Below are positions 63,141 to 64,000 of a stretch of 64,000 bases of DNA, piece by piece. Numbering within the stretch: the first letter of the stretch is position 1; each line of letters begins with the position of its first letter. The position numbers were made by a program, and so were the translations under genes. The notes beneath the pieces were generated by a model, which was not told where the DNA came from, did no database searches, and was given only the letters and a program-made list of their open reading frames with translations. The DNA is from Bacteroidota bacterium (GTDB lineage: Bacteria; Bacteroidota; Bacteroidia; UKL13-3), in contig JAIXWW010000005.1 in the NCBI GenBank assembly GCA_027491085.1, forward strand, positions 1 to 64,000, in the 5' to 3' direction.

Positions 63141-64000
63141 TTATTGAGCAAAACCCAACCAACGTTTAACAACTGAGAATAAAACTGCCTCTTCTTTTTC
63201 TAAAGTAGGTACTCTTTTGCGCTCAGGTGCAGGAACTGCTTTTGGCTCAGATAATGGGTCTAACTGACCTTCATCTGGAGTTGTTTGTGGAATGAAATCG
63301 CTTTCGTGTCCTGGTACGCTGTAATCGTATGGCCAACGATAAACGTGAGGAATTTCTCCTGGCCAGTTGCCATGTAAATGTTTAACTGGAGTAGTCCACT
63401 CTAAAGTGTTACTTTCCCAAGGGTTTTGAACCGCTTTTTTACCTTTAAACATACTATAGAAGAAATTGAATAAGAAAATGAACTGTGCTATACCACCTAT
63501 AAATGCAGCATAAGTGATGAATTTGTTCATATCAACAAATACATTGAACTGATCGTAAGCAGTAAATGCGTAATACCTACGAGGAACACCTGCTAAGCCC
63601 ATAAAGTGCATAGGGAAGAACACACAATAAGCAGAAACGATTGTCATCCAGAAATGGATATGACCCAAGCTTTCATTCATTGTTCTACCAAACATTTTAG
63701 GATACCAATGGTAAATACCACATAACATACCAAAAATAGCAGCACTACCCATTACTAAATGGAAATGAGCAACCACAAAGTATGAATCATGTAAGTTAAT
63801 ATCTAATGCAGCATTTCCTAGGAAAATACCTGTTAAACCACCCGAAATAAAGAATGATACTAAACCAATAGCAAACATCATTTGAGGATTTAAACGCAAG
63901 TTACCTTGCCATAAAGTACCTAAATAGTTAAATGTTTTTACAGCCGAAGGAACAGCAATGATTAATGTTCCCAACATGAATACTGAACCTAAGAACGGAT
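63141..64000 (-). CDS. ctaD: Cytochrome c oxidase subunit I, 5' end cut by the window
   Basis: The C-terminal part (about 286 codons visible) of the catalytic subunit that reduces oxygen. The frame is open to the edge of the window (PFLGSVFML...), so the true start is outside; the Met at 63977 is internal. Diagnostic are GGLTGIFLGNAALDINLHDSYFVVAHFHLVMG, with the heme a/a3 histidines in HFH, GRTMNESLGHIHFWMTI and GLAGVPRRYY. The ~60-residue C-terminal tail (VPGHESDF...VKRWLGFAQ) is typical of Bacteroidota. The CuB site residues lie upstream. Confidence 0.96.
   Translation of the reverse strand, partial: PFLGSVFMLGTLIIAVPSAVKTFNYLGTLWQGNLRLNPQMMFAIGLVSFFISGGLTGIFLGNAALDINLHDSYFVVAHFHLVMGSAAIFGMLCGIYHWYPKMFGRTMNESLGHIHFWMTIVSAYCVFFPMHFMGLAGVPRRYYAFTAYDQFNVFVDMNKFITYAAFIGGIAQFIFLFNFFYSMFKGKKAVQNPWESNTLEWTTPVKHLHGNWPGEIPHVYRWPYDYSVPGHESDFIPQTTPDEGQLDPLSEPKAVPAPERKRVPTLEKEEAVLFSVVKRWLGFAQ

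Overview
The window is chromosomal DNA from an AT-rich member of the Bacteroidota. The evidence is a complete gldK-gldL-gldM-gldN type IX secretion (T9SS) operon with a PorP/SprF gene upstream, secreted proteins with type A and type B T9SS C-terminal sorting domains, DUF4271 next to hemD, starts that mostly lack a Shine-Dalgarno sequence, and promoter-like sequences of the Bacteroidota type (TTG, about 19 bases, TAnnTTTG). An aa3-type oxidase cluster indicates aerobic respiration. The genus cannot be read from the sequence. No rRNA, tRNA, CRISPR array, prophage or insertion sequence was seen.

Layout. 1-10.7 kb: a 156-bp tandem repeat, then mostly minus-strand housekeeping genes (prmC, a Gre-like factor, an esterase, hutH, hisS, queA, ssb, mutY) with a few envelope proteins. 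10.9-14.2 kb: plus-strand HU protein, TPR protein, a 29-residue basic ribosomal-type protein, and RNase E/G. 14.2-18.8 kb: acyl-CoA dehydrogenase, and divergently a PLP lyase/aminotransferase followed after 2 nt by an unusual FAD monooxygenase-DsbA fusion. 18.8-27.6 kb: ComEA-like HhH protein, a sugar-nucleotide reductase-like SDR, proS, a repeat-rich spacer, an apparently frameshifted lipoprotein, a glycosyltransferase and an M16 protease. 27.7-32.3 kb: a beta-lactamase-family hydrolase, two related small envelope proteins, a zinc-ribbon coiled-coil protein and a Nif3-like protein. 32.6-40.7 kb: miaB, an MtfA-like protein with a degraded zinc site, a sigma-54 activator without sensor domain, an LPP20-like lipoprotein, an Omp85-type barrel, DUF4271 and hemD. 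40.9-46.6 kb: porP and gldKLMN. 46.9-57.2 kb: metK, comB, a large type B T9SS substrate, a CorA/Kir-type channel/DUF4403 run and a type A T9SS substrate. 57.2-64.0 kb: EamA transporter, then DUF420, SCO, cox subunit IV, two subunit III genes, ctaB, ctaA and the 3' part of cox subunit I, which runs off the window.

How it fits together. PorP plus GldKLMN build the outer-membrane-associated ring and the inner-membrane motor of T9SS; the 49.2 kb and 56 kb proteins are probable cargo. The cox cluster encodes structural subunits plus heme A synthesis (CtaB, CtaA) and copper delivery (SCO). Candidates for less described biology are the monooxygenase-DsbA fusion with its PLP partner, the inactive-looking MtfA protein coupled to a sensorless sigma-54 activator with a possible sigma-54 promoter just after it, heptanucleotide repeats inside hutH and hisS, and two places where one extra T in a homopolymer would restore a signal peptide. 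All calls come from reading the sequence; no database search was run.
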